From positions 582,986 to 646,985 of the forward strand of contig NW_019091457.1 of NCBI RefSeq assembly GCF_001949145.1: DNA of 64,000 bases, read 5' to 3'. A program made the translations under genes and the position numbers. The notes under the pieces are model-generated. The model worked only from the letters and a program-made list of their open reading frames with translations, made no database searches and was not told where the DNA came from. This DNA comes from Acanthaster planci. Taxonomy: Eukaryota; Echinodermata; Asteroidea; Valvatida; Acanthasteridae. Below are positions 60,424 to 64,000 of the stretch, one piece after another; the stretch's first letter is position 1, and each line of letters starts with the position of its first letter.

Positions 60424-62498
60424 TAGGTGACCCAAGTTTTAACATTTCAAAAACCGTGGTACACCTACAGTAGTATGCACAGTGTATCTCTTATCAACAA
60501 AATCAGGGTTTGATCCCTTCTAATTGCCTTCATCAGCTATGCGCATACTTAATTATTTTGACGTTTCATAATTTTGAAAGTTTTATGTGATTAGATTTGA
60601 TATCCAGATCCTTGAGAACAGCAGGTAGGGCTAACAAATTCTGTCTCGGTGGAATGATTGCGTGAGTGGCTGCAACCACTTTCCCTAAACGTGTGTTTTA
60701 TTCCCGGCCATAGCTGGTGAGATTTGGACGTAACCTTAGCCATTATCTTGAGCGAGCTCAACGGTAAATTTTCCTGGCTCCCAATATGGTAAAAGTCCCC
60801 ATCAAATTCACGAGTGAACTGGGTGTCATTCAAGGTCACTAGGCTCCGTTTCCAAATTACTTGTTACCGGCTGCAGCCTGAAATTACACCCGACCCTACA
60901 GTTATTAGCAGCAGCCTGCAGTGTCCCGGACTTGAGTGTCATTTTGAGCCGCGACCAAGTAATTTGGACGCGGCCTTTTACTTGGCTTATGTCTCTGAGG
61001 ATGTGCATAAATAGTCGGCCACAGCCTGGATTTGATCCTCTTTGGGTTTAAAAGGGGTCACCATGAAGATTTGATGCTTCCAAAAAAAAAAAAAAGAAAA
61101 AAGGAGGAGTCAGGGCAACGATTTTGAGTTTAGATGCTTTTTGATTCAGTTGCCCCAAGCCTGTTGTTTGTTCCCAAACATGTCTGATGTCATTCTGTTA
61201 TCTAACGTCCTCTCTGCGATTGCTTGCTATTAATAATACAGCTCCCGTATCCTTATGACCACACTCATTGCACATTTTAGTAAAGGTTGCCCGCTGGTAG
61301 TTCTGTTGTCTGTTTTTCCTCCCCCCCTCCCATTTTTGCTGACCATCTGGACTGCAGCGCAGTAGCTTGAAGCTTGCCATGAGTTACAAAGTCCACTGTT
61401 GACGTCAGCAGTCATGGCTGGCACTTAGCACTCAAAAAAACTCCCACCCTCAGAAATGTATCCCAAATTGAGATAAAGCATAATATTAAAGGAGACTAGT
61501 TTTTTCATTCTCCTTTGTTGGTGGGCTGACCTATCCTGTGGTAGGTTTTTCACGTCTAGTTTTCTCCTCCAGTGTGAAATTTTCGTAATTTACTGCTGGA
61601 TGCACGTTCAAAATCACAGCTGTACATGTAGTTTGCCAGTGTGTACATTTCAATGTTTGTCCTCTCCGATGCTTCTCAAATTCCATGTTCCCTGCGATTA
61701 ATGTTTGGAGAACATTTCGTTTGTTTTTTTTAGTTTGAAATCATGAAATTGCGTCTTTGTTTGCTCACAAATCCATTGCTTGACGTGCACGGTGATGCCG
61801 ATATGCCCATACCTTTTCCCCACTCAAGCCTGTTTTTTGGTCATTGCTTTGTGTAACAGTTTTGACCCATTGTATCATATTATAAACGTGAACGTACTTC
61901 CACTAACATCGTCTTTAAACCCCAAAAATGTAAACAGAAAATCAGTTTCGTGTCCAGCATGAATGCACAGCACACTGTCACGACATTTTAGTGAGTGTCT
62001 TGATTTCCTTTCACTCTTATTTCTCCAACATTTGGAGGTTGCAATAACATTTAGTACGTGGGACTCTTTCAAGATATTCCTTAGTTATTCATTAGATCAT
62101 TCCACTAAAGTAAACAGTGTTTCCAAATTTGAAATCTTGTTTGCATGGCATGAAGAAGTCCCAGATGTAGCCAAGGATGATTTATTACACTTTATATAGT
62201 ATTTATTGTTACTAAGAGTATACCATAGTACATGTATTATATTTGAACTCCATCTTTTGTTAGTGTTGGATACTTATCTTTATATGAATATTTCTATCTA
62301 TATCTGTTGTAATATAGTATGAAATAATATATTAACAGAAAAAAAGTGAAGTGCAATGAATGTTAGTATAAATACAGAGTAAATTAAAGAGACCACTGGA
62401 GAATACCAGTAGTTGATTTGTGATGTGCAGCTGTGTGGTAATACTAGACAAAAATGGAAAGAATCCTCAGTTGAGTCAGGGTGGGACATCACAATATC
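60424..62498. other. Non-coding stretch, nothing recognised
   Basis: AT-rich with an A-run near 61081. Open frames are short and random-looking. It may include the complexin 3' end. Confidence 0.45.
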
Positions 62499-62834
62499 TC
62501 AGCTATTCTGTAGTGTGGTGTATGCAGCTGAAAAGAACTTTGTGTTACCAATTTCTGCAGGCTGGCAAAATTGGTCAAATGGCCAAATAGTCACTTCTCG
62601 ATCAGACTCTCTTGTTGACCCGGCCTGATTCACAAGTTGCCGGAGCCATTTCTGAGTTAAGAAGCCTTTCACAGAATCCTCTTTGCGTCTTGCATCGTGT
62701 AAATTGGTAACATCCTCAATATTTTCACCCACATAATGTCCGTTTTCATCTCGACTAAGTGAAACATCAAAACAGTTTTGCTCCTTTCCAAAGCAAATTA
62801 AAACCAAATTACCCAAAAAGATGAAAGGACTCAT
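62499..62834 (-). CDS. Unrecognised open frame of 111 codons
   Basis: ATG at 62834 opens a frame to TGA at 62499. The N-terminus is hydrophobic (MSPFIFLGNLVLICFG) and the rest is charged (DENGHYVGENIEDVTNLHDA). Composition looks more protein-like than its neighbours, but I recognise no family and see no splice signals. It could be a transposon fragment, a small gene or chance. Confidence 0.25.
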   Translation of the reverse strand: MSPFIFLGNLVLICFGKEQNCFDVSLSRDENGHYVGENIEDVTNLHDARRKEDSVKGFLTQKWLRQLVNQAGSTRESDREVTIWPFDQFCQPAEIGNTKFFSAAYTTLQNS

Positions 62835-64000
62835 TATGTGGTATTGAGCAATTTAAAATGGTTCCACTCTCACTTTATTGCCAGCAATGCAATTGGCTGA
62901 CAGTGGCTAATAACATGAATCTGAGATCAAAGTTGGCAAAAATCCATACACTTTATTCAGGTATGACTATTTTATATTGCTTGTACCATTCATTTTTTTG
63001 TGTATTCAAAATTCAAGTTAAGGGTCTTTGAGCCATAGTGAAGGTCGTAGGTTATTAATTGTAAGTCAAGAGCGGCCATTTTGAATACGGCATATACATT
63101 CCCTCTACATGTTCTAGTATGTTTCCTGTAACATTGGCTAGGAGGATATCGCACAGTATCTGCTATTTTTACCATTTCATTGTGTACTACATTGGCAACC
63201 TGATTCTGGGAAGTGTTGTGTGCTTAGCCACTGATTGAAATACGTTTCAGTGGGCTAACAGTGTTTGGAATGTATATGTTGAGGGTTGGTGTCGATAGAA
63301 ACATTTGCAGCAATTAAGAGGAAGTTTGGAAGTGAGCTGGAGACATTTCAAGTACATGTTGAATTGAATACAGAGATTTACAGCAGTCAGTGTTTCAATT
63401 GATGATGCATCACTAAAACCTGTGCAGTAAGTGTGGGCCAGACTTTATGGAACAAATATTTACTGCTCTGTCTCACAGTGTTGTAAACTAACCTGCCAAG
63501 GTGATCTGCTGGGAATTCCACGTTTCCCCCAGCCTCATCTTTGGGGAAACAAAAAAAAAAGCTCAACAGATCACCTCGGGAAGCTAATGTTGCTATATCA
63601 CTGGGAGCAGTCAATATTTGCATATTGGACCACCGTAAACATTCCACAAATAGAACTCTTTTCCTGGCGTCTGGCTCTTCCTCCGAATAGGAACAGAATC
63701 CATGTCCAAAACGGTTGCATTCTTGATCACAAATACAATTTTCTCCGAGCATCCACTTCCACCGTCTTCCTTTAATGTCTAGATGCATTATCAAACACTC
63801 GCAGAACAAAGGTGAACAAACAGTAAATGACATTTGCTGGCATTTTTTTCCCACGAAAAAAATGCATAACTGTCTGGAAGTTGCTGTCCCTCGGGATTCC
63901 TTTTGTTAGGCATACAAGTCTTGCGCACAGCAAGAAAATAAATGAGACACTGGTTCTTCGGGTGATTGTGAAATGTTCATCAAAAATAATCCACTTTTTT
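62835..64000. other. Non-coding right end of window
   Basis: No gene is supported. A nested imperfect hairpin at about 63497-63576 pairs GGTGATCTG with CAGATCACC and GTTTCCCC with GGGGAAAC. A 155-codon minus frame at 63387-63854 overlaps it and has no recognisable family. Confidence 0.4.

Noticed and set aside
63387-63854. 155-codon minus frame
   Set aside because: Contains a nested hairpin and a T-run, no family recognised, no splice or promoter support.

Overview
This is eukaryotic nuclear DNA from an animal with large introns and abundant small inverted-repeat transposons. Many TACATGTA and TAGGCCTA words, a tRNA-derived SINE, and MITE ends such as GGGCCCAATTTC suggest a marine invertebrate deuterostome, with an echinoderm as my best guess. 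No marker gene settles the species. Coding capacity was assembled by hand from splice-site phase and family resemblance. Four multi-exon genes can be supported, and all four keep reading frame across every proposed junction, apart from one single-base lesion.

Layout: (1) 1-8.3 kb is mostly AT-rich non-coding DNA with one possible first exon of a leftward gene (3120-3216). (2) 8329-13925, minus strand: SNRNP27, a tri-snRNP splicing protein, in nine tiny exons. (3) About 14.0-30.4 kb, plus strand: a very large gene with a 5.2-kb acidic/basic repeat exon, a CCCH zinc finger and a C-terminal region resembling vertebrate TOPAZ1, a germ-cell protein. It starts about 200 bp from SNRNP27, so the two probably share a bidirectional promoter. 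(4) 34705-39078, minus strand: FNTA, the shared alpha subunit of protein farnesyltransferase and geranylgeranyltransferase I, convergent with the TOPAZ1-like gene. (5) About 40.2-59.9 kb, plus strand: complexin, the SNARE-complex clamp of synapses, divergent from FNTA, with a probable 5' UTR exon near 40.3 kb, two possible coding first exons and two alternative C-termini. (6) 59.9-64.0 kb: non-coding DNA, a TA-flanked MITE and one unrecognised open frame.

The genes do not form a pathway. The most interesting points are the TOPAZ1-like gene in an apparent invertebrate (AT-hook-like tandem repeats, a single-base frameshift, a GC-AG intron, an upstream ZC3H11A-like motif), and the complexin locus. 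There a retained intron gives a Cys-Cys-Cys tail, while splicing to an exon 6.9 kb away gives a canonical amphipathic membrane-binding tail. Several MITE families recur, one with a perfect 8-bp target duplication.
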